Below the pieces are notes generated by a model. That model ran no database searches, was not told where the DNA came from, and was given only the letters and a program-made list of their open reading frames with translations. Positions 46,501 to 54,600 of a stretch of DNA of 64,000 bases are shown in pieces. The DNA is from Melitaea cinxia (Eukaryota > Arthropoda > Insecta > Lepidoptera > Nymphalidae). Position 1 is the first letter of the stretch, and each line of letters begins with the position of its first letter. Position numbers and translations under genes: made by a program. The stretch is taken from assembly GCF_905220565.1 (NCBI RefSeq), contig NC_059415.1, forward strand, positions 8,670,501 through 8,734,500, given 5' to 3'.

Positions 46501-48962
46501 GTAAATCGTGAAGGATTAGTAGTAGAAGAGTGAGTTAAAATGATTCGCTGCCGGTTTGGATGAAGTCTTTTTTAACCGACTTCAAAAAAGGAGGAGCTTA
46601 CTCAATTCGGCCGGAGGAAACTCAATATATATATATTTTTATGTATGTTCGGGGATAACTCGTCGTTTATGAACCTATTTTGATAATTCTTTTTTTGTTG
46701 GAAAGGAGATATCCCTGGTGTGGTACCATGATAAGGAAACCAGGATCTGATGATGGGATCCCAGAGAAATCGAGGGAAAATCTCGAAAATCCGCATAACT
46801 TTTTACTGGGTGTACCGATTTTGATGATTTTTAAGTTAATCGAAAGCCGATGTTTATCGTGTTGTCATATATACTTGATTATTTATTCGTTTACCTACGT
46901 TGTGCTGTGTGGCTACGGCACTAAAGAATTTAACCACCCCCTCTCTTCCCGTGGGTGTCGTAAGAGGCGACTAAGGGATAACAATGTTCAACAACCACCT
47001 TGGAACTTAAGAAGCCGACCGATGGCGGGATAACCATCTAACTGCTGGCTTTGAAATACACAGGCCGAAGACGGGCAGCAGCGTCTTCGGTGCGACAAAG
47101 CCAGTACTGCGGTCACCAACCCGCCTGCCCAGCGTGGTGACTATGGGCAAAACACATGAGTTCACGTTATTTTTGACGTAAACTTGTGGAGGCCTATGTC
47201 CAGCAGTGGACTGTATAGGCTGTAATGATTACCTACGTTGTATTACTTGTTGATGTAATTGAATCCGTTTTGTTTTTTTTTCGTTTACGAGCAAACAATT
47301 ATTTTATAAATAGTCATATTTAATATTAAGATATATGGACGGTACACTCCTTACCACGATTGTCATCTTGGAACGTTTTCGTTACATTTCATATCCATGG
47401 TCATAGGCGATTTTCCGAATGTTAGTTACGAAGTACTCGTACAATTGGAGCAGGAAAGTTCCCTGAGGATACATTAAAAAAACTAGGTAAACGAGCCACA
47501 CTCACAGAGATATGAGTCGAGAATATAAAATATTTTATCAATATTCGGATTGTTATTTTTGTTCAAAAATACTTTCTGGGGTCCATCATTGTTCTTTATT
47601 TTAAAAACTAAGTATTATTATTATTATTCAATTTTTGCTAGTTTTATTTATAGTTTTACTTTGCAAATTGCAGTAAACTAATATAATTCAGTAACGTATA
47701 CTACTGACAATATTTCTATTTCCTCTTTTGCAAAATACGCAATTCGTAAATTACTCGTATACGAGTAGACTGATGCGTTAACTGTTTTTAATATTATTCA
47801 TAGTTACCTAAGAAGTTTTGTTGTGCAAACAGTGTAAACATATAATATAATAAATATAATTAAGAATATTTATAATACGTAGAAGAGAAAATAATTTTTA
47901 AAATCAACGCGTTGGCGCAACGGCCACAGCACTGGTATCTGATTGGTGCACTGGCAGTTGCGGGCTCGATCCCCGCATATGACAAATATTTATATATAAT
48001 ATGCCTTAGTTTGAGAATTTGTGCTTGTGTATTTTTTCGGACCCCCGACACAGGAGTAAATTCAAAAAGGAGCAGGCAGGAGGAGGCAGTACCAGCGGAT
48101 TGATAAGAAATGCAATTGTCGCAATCTTCACCGCGTGGATTAATCTCTTTCCTGTCTTCTCCGTTCTTCGTGACATTGGGGAAATCATTGGTACAGAATT
48201 GGCACTATTGGAAGATAAATTGAAGAAATTGGGGGGAAAATTTTGAAAAGTAAATTTTTGTAGTTACGCCTTATATTCTTCACTCGATTTCCGTATTATT
48301 TTCCTGCGATATGTCTAAAGTTTATGATAATAACACTACAGACTAGACACGTATATTAAATTCCTAGAAACTGCAGGAAACTTTGTTACGAATCCTGATT
48401 TTCAACTTGATATTACAAATGAGTATCAACTTTATGAGGTCCTTTATTGTATATTTGAATATTAAAACAGGCTACACATTATTTGTGTCAGATCCTATTT
48501 TGTATTTTAGTTTATTGTGTCAGTCCTTGGGAATAATGCAGACTAAAGTAATATATGAATTCGTTAGTATTATGTAATACAATATTAGCAGACGAGACAA
48601 ATATTAGCAAAACTAGCCACGACGTAAACTTGTACTAATCAACTAAAATGCCTATATTTCATTATATCAGCTACGTTTTCGATACGTTTATCCACTGATC
48701 GATCTTGACTCTATGTTGCGGTAAAATTAAGCAAATGCTCAAACATCTATTTCCATGCAGACCAAGTTTAATCCTTTGTCCCCAGGATTGCGACCGTAAC
48801 ATGATGTACGCAAACTGCCCTGGCGGAGACCCGAGACCCGGTAGCTCTATATTGAAACGGCTGATGAGTGCGGAAGCCCGCAGTAGGGGGTACACGATGT
48901 GTACGACATTGAAGACTGTTTCAATTTTGAATTTTTTTATTATAATCGTATTTAAATCTTAA
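31439..48962 (+). CDS. Secreted cysteine-rich protein, six exons, family not recognised (287 aa)
   Basis: Hand-spliced exons: 31439-31490, 31564-31786, 32322-32464, 42944-43085, 45713-45839 and 48786-48962 (52, 223, 143, 142, 127 and 177 nt = 864 nt), all GT-AG and in phase. Exon 1 is a signal peptide (MKILILLVIFFNHLNAA). Exons 2-6 carry about 15 Cys in regular spacing (NC-DDF, INC, DWC, TNC, NDC, NIC, ALC, EEC, LCC, RRC, TQC, DCD, ANC), with N-glycosylation sequons NCT, NSS and NTT. The end is a short hydrophobic stretch (ILNFFIIIVF), possibly a GPI or membrane signal. Intron 3 is about 10.5 kb and full of retrotransposons. The exon 3 donor (GTAAGA at 32465) could instead read through to a nearby stop. 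It looks like an extracellular disulfide-rich protein. A link to the insect 27-kDa haemolymph glycoprotein or DUF19-like families is only a guess. Confidence 0.6.
32700..32925 (+). mobile_element. tRNA-derived SINE (family B) in intron 3
   Basis: Box A-like TGACGCAACGGTCACAGCAC and box B GAGTTCGATCCCCGC, then CACACGGCAAACGTATGTAA, CGAACCCCCGACACAGGAGA and a TTTA-rich tail. Same head as 47905 and (reversed) 27418. Confidence 0.75.
34510..36072 (+). CDS. ORF1 (gag-like) of the LOA-like element
   Basis: The frame is open from 34189. I prefer the ATG at 34510, or MANKNKNKK at 34531, because the earlier part looks like translated 5' UTR. The N-terminal part is Pro/Ala-rich with three imperfect 17-18 residue repeats (AAPQAHNLS, AAPRAHNLS, AAPQVQHLS; DNA about 34615-34745). 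A basic region and then a globular C-terminal half follow (DLSKEQAEAIERQL; MWCRDDFALQWLRRSIGRI; LLLGIPEDDAEKL). That half resembles the DUF4780-type domain of insect non-LTR ORF1 proteins, and no CCHC knuckle is seen. The presumed role is binding the element RNA. The frame is intact. It overlaps the ORF2 start by 26 nt. Confidence 0.7.
   Translation: MNFILTLMANKNKNKKPNTKAAPGANNPAGAPTTNQPAAPQAHNLSVAPTIEPAAPRAHNLSAAPTQLLAAPQVQHLSSEVSTSTIDLTSLKAAMPTATQPWQDESCWNLVTVKRREVKKRDQVSARKGKRAVVRAEARRTRRPTDDGSRPLEAAEGNERAHAAPVSVAPVPGEAGPAAPVGAPSEVVATAAACASTTKRARRRNKNATKANHGEHPSRSKPAKRDRPDDSFTPQGSGKRRKPTHTIDSIKYADALKSNDYCVAIMMEPYHDLSKEQAEAIERQLQGVMVEEIFSPTTSTTPVAAPQFRGKAFHSEGTLKMWCRDDFALQWLRRSIGRISSPRAGTRLAVRKQSEIPRRVKVGLLIPQVEPEDTLDKIRLRIMCQNPQFRVSNWALYNAVPTEEKATMYLLLGIPEDDAEKLRESERRIYYKFGNIYARFHDDRTTALPNLGADEKVPSDLGSANNNMVEGQPGSTKEPVVDTGSSEVSPQFDLGDLSKDEPGDLDDAILSSDDGAASPT
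36047..39688 (+). pseudogene. ORF2 polyprotein of the LOA-like element, one nonsense codon
   Basis: It starts ATGATG at 36047, +1 relative to ORF1. An APE-type endonuclease comes first (LKITQINLQHS; LIQEPW; SADSNAHHALWGS; SDHRWIKYNL). The reverse transcriptase has SAGLDKVFPGLL, FRPISLTSFLLK, GAFIDIEGAFDKT, GGVLSPLLWNIVID and GYADDLTVL (catalytic Asp pair near 38085). The RNase H domain has IYTDGSKMGSG, then Glu in CECVAITHA, DSMAVLKAL and GHSGSHGNDAADELA. A CCHC motif C-x2-C-x8-H-x4-C (CRGCLAAEE...H...C) lies near 39520. A single in-frame TAG at 39056-39058 sits directly before the third RNase H Asp. Everything else is open to the stop at 39688, so the copy died recently by point mutation. 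Confidence 0.85.
39847..39900. repeat. Near-perfect palindrome inside the RT region of the older element
   Basis: GAAGCCCACTTCGAAAACCAA is followed, after a 13-base spacer, by its reverse complement TTGGTTTTCGAAGTGGGCTTTC. The expected protein here is a short AHFGFRSGLSTES-type stretch, and the palindrome adds extra codons (ENQTELQL). Confidence 0.8.
40181..40322 (-). mobile_element. SINE-like repeat A inserted in the older RT gene
   Basis: A T-run (40181-40195), ACTAGGTCGGCAAACAAGCT, ACACCTGCAACACCAGAAGC and GCAAGCGCGTTGCCGACCCA. It splits VRQGGLT from the SPLLFNLYIN-like continuation. A short GACCT duplication (40176-40180 and 40323-40327) is compatible with insertion. Confidence 0.8.
41636..42866 (+). 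mobile_element. Jockey-type non-LTR fragment with a duplicated 5' segment
   Basis: It encodes WISDFLSGRSFRVVLDGF, then VPQGSVLSATLFLLHIN (RT motif), VSDWCDANLVKFNASKTQA, SIDLLGINISS, LDSVDRRVRRLV and, after frameshifts, RTANIWNALSAS, as in Jockey-clade ORF2 C-termini. Its first about 150 bp (TATTAGGTACTCAACATTGT to GATGGCGGTTAAT) occurs twice in tandem, at about 41629-41773 and 41794-41933, each preceded by TATATA repeats. No intact YADD block (YTNDS instead). Dead copy. Confidence 0.75.
43428..43855 (+). mobile_element. Family M MITE with (TA)n(TG)n microsatellite
   Basis: AACCGACTTCGAAAAAGGAG to GTAATTGAAGTCGGTTTTTT. It holds a long (TA)n then (TG)n run (about 43470-43532), followed by GGGGATAACTTCGTCGTTTA and GGTGTACCGATTTTAATGAT. 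Intron 4. Confidence 0.8.
44000..45120. other. Intron 4 remainder, nothing recognised
   Basis: AT-rich intronic DNA of the cysteine-rich gene. Two short overlapping open frames at 44731-45020 have no recognisable domain and look like chance. Confidence 0.4.
45130..45486 (+). mobile_element. Helitron-like or SINE-like non-autonomous element
   Basis: TGAATCCGTATTTTCCTTGG, GCCATCACGCGTGAATGGCT, TTTTTTGTTGTGTTTGTTAT and AAGGTTCTTATGAAAGAAAA, with the end GACAACGTCTGTCGGGTCAG then CTAGT. I recognise the family as common in Lepidoptera. The CTAG-T end is Helitron-like. Confidence 0.55.
46130..46500 (+). mobile_element. Family M MITE, truncated
   Basis: AACAGACTTCAAAAAAAGCA start, GACTGTCCCGATTGACCGAT, TTTTTACTGGGTGTACCGAT, then a GGTAACCGAGCTCAGCTCGG palindrome-like block in place of the usual 3' end. 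Intron 5. Confidence 0.7.
46575..47290 (+). mobile_element. Family M MITE interrupted by a family R SINE
   Basis: It starts AACCGACTTCAAAAAAGGAG and has the usual GGGGATAACTCGTCGTTTAT and GGTGTACCGATTTTGATGAT blocks. It is split at TTACCTACGTTGT and ends GTAATTGAATCCGTTTTGTT. Intron 5. Confidence 0.8.
46904..47228 (+). mobile_element. RTE-tailed SINE-like element (family R), full copy
   Basis: From GCTGTGTGGCTACGGCACTA through CACCCCCTCTCTTCCCGTGG and GCAGCAGCGTCTTCGGTGCG to GGAGGCCTATGTCCAGCAGT and GGACTGTATAGGCTGTAATG. A perfect 13-bp target duplication TTACCTACGTTGT (46891-46903 and 47229-47241) fixes both ends. 325 bp. Confidence 0.9.
47905..48060 (+). mobile_element. tRNA-derived SINE (family B)
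   Basis: Box A TTGGCGCAACGGCCACAGCA, box B GCGGGCTCGATCCCCGC, then CGGACCCCCGACACAGGAGT. Intron 5. Confidence 0.75.
48096..48246 (+). other. Unassigned short open frame (possible exon fragment)
   Basis: Right after the SINE the + frame reads GLIRNAIVAIFTAWINLFPV, then SVLRDIGEIIGTEL and LLEDKLKKLGGKF-stop. It is hydrophobic then charged, locally less AT-rich than the flanks, and follows an AG (…GAGGCAG). It does not fit the phase needed by the cysteine-rich gene. It could be a fragment of an unknown gene or chance. Confidence 0.25.
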
Positions 48963-49002
48963 TCTTTGTTATTTTTTATTTCTTTACGACCACGAGTATA
49001 TA

Positions 49003-49144
49003 TTTTGAAGTGAAACTTCTTTAGGCTCATAACAAACGGCAACGTTTTTGTCAATGGAGCTGGAACGGAAATATATAGCTTTAGATTTGTATAAATATAA
49101 ACGAGACTTAAAAATTAGTTTGCCAAAGAAGTTTCACTTCTGAC
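49003..49144. mobile_element. Short foldback/MITE-like palindrome
   Basis: GAAGTGAAACTTCTTTAGGC at the left and its inverted counterpart GCCAAAGAAGTTTCACTTC at the right, about 140 bp apart. It ends about 20 bases before the LTR element. No target duplication could be defined. Confidence 0.5.
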
Positions 49145-49163
49145 ATGCGTACTTTGTACGTAC

Positions 49164-49423
49164 TGTTAGGATGGCTCTCCGTTAGTCCTTTTTAAAAAAA
49201 ACACTTTTATTACTGCTGCTAATTTATTTAATTAATTATTGGTAACAACTGTTCTTAAGCTAAGTCGGACTCGAACTGTCTTGAATACAATGGTCTTTTA
49301 ATGTAAAATAATGAAATTGGAAGCGACGGGGTTTATCGCTGACTAAACAGTTTTGTGTAAAATTTCCAGGCTTAACAATACTGCATATGTTGCATTTTAT
49401 TCATATTATATTTGTTTATAACA
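49164..49423 (-). repeat. 3' LTR of the errantivirus-like element
   Basis: 260 bp, the same as the other LTR. On the minus strand it begins TGTTATAAACAAATATAATA and has an AATAAA near its start. It ends CATCCTAACA. TATA-like and polyadenylation-like motifs both sit in the first 35 bases. Confidence 0.95.
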
Positions 49424-49434
49424 TCTCCCCCTTT
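49424..49434 (-). other. Polypurine tract
   Basis: On the minus strand AAAGGGGGAGA directly abuts the start of the 3' LTR, the position where plus-strand DNA synthesis is primed. Confidence 0.85.
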
Positions 49435-49753
49435 AGACTGAGCTTTATTTTTTCTTAAATAAAGTGAAGGATTAAAATAATAAAAATTTAAAATTGATTA
49501 ATTATAAAATCTTAAAAATTTGAAAAAATAAAACTCAATTAACAATAAAATTAATAATATTGACTTAATTAATAATCTTTAATTATATCAATTACATTTT
49601 TTTCAAATTATGATATTAGTTTCATAAAATTCATAACATTAATTATGTTAAAAGTTTAGACCACAATTAAAAATATAAAATAAGAGAAAAACAAAATAAT
49701 TACATAATAGAATTACATTAAAACATTTTTTTATAACGAAAAGGATATATTGA

Positions 49754-51694
49754 TTAGAAATTGCTGAGATTTCTATTTGATTTATTAATATTTCTGAAAA
49801 TTGTGTTATGTTTAGTAATTTCTATATTTGGGAGACTCTTTGTAGATTTCTTATCATATTCCGAGTCGTCTGAAATTTCAGTAAGTTCTATAGATGTGTT
49901 TACATTATTATTTCTTTTATTTTTCTTTACATTATAGCACTGATTATAAATTTGAATACAACACGAGGTGTTTGATGCACTATAACATTTCTTATAAATT
50001 TTAAAAAATATATAAACACAAATTATTGATATTATTGTATAGGTCAGTCCTGAATAATAATTACCATATTTTACAATGTGGGACTGATTTTCGCTGTTTC
50101 GAATTTCATTTTCTAAATCATCTAATTTGTGTGAAGCTAACTTTAAAGATTCTAGATCAATATTAGATAAACTAATTGGGTTTATAGAATAAGAGCTTTC
50201 GTTAAGAAAATTATATTTGCAACAATCATCTATAGTTAAATCAAAATTTAAAGTTATTTGACTCGGTACAATGGTCTTGTACTTATTTGAAGGATAAAAT
50301 TGCAATGTCTGAAAATATGCTACACAATTATTTTTTAAAGATAAAATTCCTGTTCCTAGTAAAATATAATCTGTAATATTATTATTACATTTCATTGTTA
50401 GTTTATTAGGTTTAGATTGTACATAAATGTATCTATTACCATTCAATTTTTGCCAAACATTTATATCGCCATAAATAACCTTAGAATCACAAATTTCAGG
50501 AAGTGACAACGTTACTTCCGTTAATAACTTAGTTTCACATGAAGGATTATTAATTGTTGACAAAATCGAAGACAAAGGACATATAATATAATCGTTATTA
50601 ACCTGTTTACATTCACTTATACTATCTAATAAAACGTAATTTAATCTGTCATCCGTTACAGCCACATATAACTTGGAAGGATGAATTAAAACATAAGTTG
50701 AATAATCCTTAATATCGCGTGGAGTAGGTAACGGTAAATTCTTATACAGGTTAAACTTTATAGGATTTATTAACGGTACTTGTATGATAAATATTAGTTT
50801 GTTATTATAGTAATATACAATTAGTTTAGATAAGTCGATTATAGTATGAATGTTTTCCAACGTCAGTGAAACCGGGAACTCGGAAGTTCTTTTTAATTGA
50901 AAGTTTTTTGATAACTCATTATATAATTTCGTAGGAGTTATAACGTATGGGTGTAAAATATTTGCCTTAGCGAATAAAATTGAATTTAAAATTGTATCTA
51001 AAATATTAGAGATAGACAATAATGATCCTTCAATAACATTAAACAAAGAGTTAAACTTTTCTAAATTAATTAAATTATTATTAGTCTTAGAATTAGCTAA
51101 AAATATATAATTAAGTTTTTCAATTTGATTATTAAGTTTAATTTCGTTATTATTCAATTTTTGTATAGACACATTAAAATTATTAATCGTAGAGCGAACA
51201 ACGTGAATATTATCTTTCATTAAAGTATAAATATGATGTTCATTTTGTTGACATGTATTAATTGCTTCATCATATTTTCTAGCGTCGTCAGCATCTAGTG
51301 TGCCAAAGAAAAATTTTAAAATTTCGCCTCCAAATTCAAGGGCGCGTTTTTGACGTGTATTCGAAACAAGATGCGATAGAGATTCAATCTTAAGATTATT
51401 AGAATTAACTAATATTTCTAAAGGGTTAATAATATCTTTACAATCTACGTTAAAAATAACTAGGTTTCGAGCTTTATCGCAAAGGTTAGATATGCTTTGG
51501 ATAGATTTTTCTATCTTATCCATATAAGGTTGAATAGGTACTATGTCTACATGCGTGATAATATTCCAATAGTCATTTTGAAAATAAGCGATAGCTGTCG
51601 GATCAAAATAGATTCCTGGACTATGTTGTATTACTTCTATAGTTTCGGAAATGCTCGGACACGCGAGGCATCTGGAACAGATATTATGCTGGTT
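49754..51694 (-). CDS. env-like fusion glycoprotein of the retroelement
   Basis: An open frame for a class I-type membrane fusion protein resembling errantivirus Env and baculovirus F. The first in-frame ATG (51523) gives 589 aa, but homologous-looking sequence continues upstream without a stop to 51694, overlapping the end of pol (51684). A spliced env mRNA is therefore likely to supply the real start and signal peptide. Counting from that ATG, a furin-type RQKR lies at residues 57-60, directly followed by a hydrophobic Gly/Phe-rich fusion-peptide-like segment and an FGTLDADDA-type motif. A heptad-rich region follows, then about a dozen Cys, one membrane helix near residues 490-510 and a cytoplasmic tail of about 80 residues. 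No stop or frameshift interrupts it. Confidence 0.85.
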   Translation of the reverse strand, partial: NQHNICSRCLACPSISETIEVIQHSPGIYFDPTAIAYFQNDYWNIITHVDIVPIQPYMDKIEKSIQSISNLCDKARNLVIFNVDCKDIINPLEILVNSNNLKIESLSHLVSNTRQKRALEFGGEILKFFFGTLDADDARKYDEAINTCQQNEHHIYTLMKDNIHVVRSTINNFNVSIQKLNNNEIKLNNQIEKLNYIFLANSKTNNNLINLEKFNSLFNVIEGSLLSISNILDTILNSILFAKANILHPYVITPTKLYNELSKNFQLKRTSEFPVSLTLENIHTIIDLSKLIVYYYNNKLIFIIQVPLINPIKFNLYKNLPLPTPRDIKDYSTYVLIHPSKLYVAVTDDRLNYVLLDSISECKQVNNDYIICPLSSILSTINNPSCETKLLTEVTLSLPEICDSKVIYGDINVWQKLNGNRYIYVQSKPNKLTMKCNNNITDYILLGTGILSLKNNCVAYFQTLQFYPSNKYKTIVPSQITLNFDLTIDDCCKYNFLNESSYSINPISLSNIDLESLKLASHKLDDLENEIRNSENQSHIVKYGNYYSGLTYTIISIICVYIFFKIYKKCYSASNTSCCIQIYNQCYNVKKNKRNNNVNTSIELTEISDDSEYDKKSTKSLPNIEITKHNTIFRNINKSNRNLSNF

Positions 51695-54600
51695 TTATTT
51701 CATTAACGTGATATTTTACATGTTTTCTATTAATACAAAGAGTTATATTATGTTTTCCATTCGTTTTAATTATTTTGTAAGGGCCTTTCCACACAGGGGA
51801 TAAAGCTTTACGGAGCCTATGATGATGCTTTACGTAAACTAAGTCACCAGTCTTATAGGTTTTTTGTCGTGCTGTAGAATCGTAATATTTTTTCGAAGAT
51901 TCTTTACTTTTTTGCATATTTTCAATAGCTTTTTCGCGAGAGTATTTCATTCTATACTGTAGAGCACGTATGTATTCCTGATAAGTGGTGTCATTATTCG
52001 ACTCGTAAACACTACTAGGAATTGACGGCTTATAACCGTATAAAAGCTCAAACGGCGTAAATTCAGTAGTACAATGCGGAGTTGTATTATATGACAGGAT
52101 CGCTGTAGCAAGGTAACAATGCCAGTCGTCCTGGTTTTCGTTAACAAATGACCTTAAATATTCCTTAAGGGTAGCATGACTACGCTCTAGCGCGCCATTC
52201 GTTTGAGGGTGATAAGGTGTGGAAAATAAATTTTTAATTTTTAATATTTCAGTTAATTGTCTAAATAGTTCAGACGTAAATGTTGTACCTTGATCGGTTA
52301 ATATAAATTTAGGAAAACCAAATAACGAAAAGAAATGAATGAGACTGCGTGCAACTTCATCAGTTGTGCATGTTATCATAGGGTAAGCACATGAAAATTT
52401 AGTTAAATCGTCTTGAAGTGTTAAAATATATTTGAATTTTTGAAGACCAGCTTCGGGTAAAGTACCAACAATGTCAAGGGCTAATCTTTCAAATGGTTTT
52501 GTACTTGTTGAGGTTATAACCATAGGTGCTTTATTAGAAGCTCGTAAGGGTTTATTAATTTGGCACATCCTGCAATTTTTAACGAATTGTTCAATATCTG
52601 AACGCATACTTTTCCAATAATACGAAGCTTTAATTCTACTCATCATGCGTTTAACACCTGGGTGACCAGCTATAGTCGACCCGTGATTCTCTTTGAGAAT
52701 ATTAGGAATTTCAGCAGGAGTCGGATAAAGAATTTGATTTTTATAAATAATGATTTTAATATTAGTGCCATGGAAAATATATGATAACATATTATAAATC
52801 TTAATGTAATTTAATTTAGTAAATGGTTCAGAAAAATCGGGCAAAGCTAACTCTTTGTCATAATCACTTTTAGAAATAATTTCGTCTCGTAATTTTACTA
52901 ATAAATTGTAAATAGTTTTATAACTTGTTTCGTCAAAATGATGTACTTTAGTAAATAAAAAGTAAAGTATCTTATTATTTTTACAATTAACCGTCTGTAC
53001 AGTGTCAGGCTCGCGTTCACCTGCACGATATTCTTCGACATTATCAATCATCGATAATAACTGCTCACAATGAGGCATTGAATAATCTAAATCTAGAGAT
53101 GCTGGACAAGCAATAGACTTCTGCTTTGCTGTATGTAAACTTTGATTAAGTTCTTCAATTTTTGTATCACAATTTGAGATAGTTTTTGTAAATTGCTTTT
53201 TAAAGTATTCTTCATAAGTAGTTGAATTTAATTGAGAGCTTCGAGTGGTTACAGCATTTACTGGATAACGAGATAAAGCGTCTGCATTGCTATTTACTCT
53301 GCCGGGTTTATAAATAATTTCATATTCATATTCCTCTAATTTTAATCGCCATCTTAATAAACGTCCGCCTGGATCTTTCGCGTTAAATAGCCATGTCAAA
53401 GGTCGATGATCAGTAACGATTTTAAATTTGTAACCATAGAGATATGGTCGGAATGTGTTAACGGCGAAAAGAATAGCGAGAAGCTCCTTCTCAGTCGTTG
53501 AGTAGTTACCTTCTTGTTTATTTAAAGTTCGAGAGGCATATGCAATGGGCTTATCCTTGCCAATATCGCCTTGAGAAAGAACTGCGCCAACGGCATAATT
53601 TGAAGAATCTGTCGTAACTACAAATGGCTGAGTAAAATCTGGGTACTGTAATAAGGGAGCTGAGATGAGCTTTTGCTTAAGTGTATTGAAAGCATGCTCT
53701 TGTTCATGAGACCAATGAAAATTAACATCCTTTTTTAATAGAGATGTAAGAGGCTTTGTTATGTGGGAGAAATTTTCAATAAAACGACGATAATAACCCG
53801 TTAATCCAAGAAAAGATTTTATATCTTTGGGGGTTTTCGGTGTTGGGAATTGAGAAATAGCCTTCACCTTGTCGGGATTAGGCGAAACACCGTTATCTGT
53901 AATAACATGCCCTAGGTAAGCAACTTCTCGTCGCAGAAACTCGCATTTGTCGGGCTGTAATTTTAAATTTGCTTCTCTAAATTTGGTGAATATAGATTCA
54001 AGCTTCTGTATATGAGATTCAAGGTCATGGGAATATACAATGCAATCATCAAGGTAAATATAACAGTGAAGACCTTGTAATCCTGAGAGGACAAGATTCA
54101 TCATCCTCTGAAAGGTAGAAGGGGCATTTTTTAGACCAAATGGCATTCTTGTAAATTCAAATTGACCTGAAATGCTATTAGTAGTAACACTGAATGCTGT
54201 CTTTTCAGTGTCTTTTGGATCTAATAATAGTTGATGAAATCCTGAGGCTAAATCGAGCGTGCTAAAATATTTTGAGTGACCTAACTGGTCTAAGATGTCA
54301 TTTATAAGAGGAAGAGGGTAAATCTCTGAAACAGTGACATCATTTAAACGCCGATAATCAATGACGATTCGCCACTTTTGTTTACCTGAGGCATCTAGCT
54401 TTTTTGGGACTACCCATACAGGTGCATTCCAAGGGGAAGTTGAAGGGCGAATAATATTTTGGTCAAGCATTTTCTTTATTTGTTTTTCAACTTCATCCTT
54501 ATGAACTTCAGGGAAACGATACGATTTTACGTGAATAGGGGCTGCATCCCCAGTATTAATTGAGTGCTTAATCACGTCGGTATAAGTTAAAAATTCACCA

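Noticed and set aside
47912..48103. Frame across the SINE at 47.9 kb
   Set aside because: It is contained in the tRNA-derived SINE with A and B boxes; no independent coding evidence.
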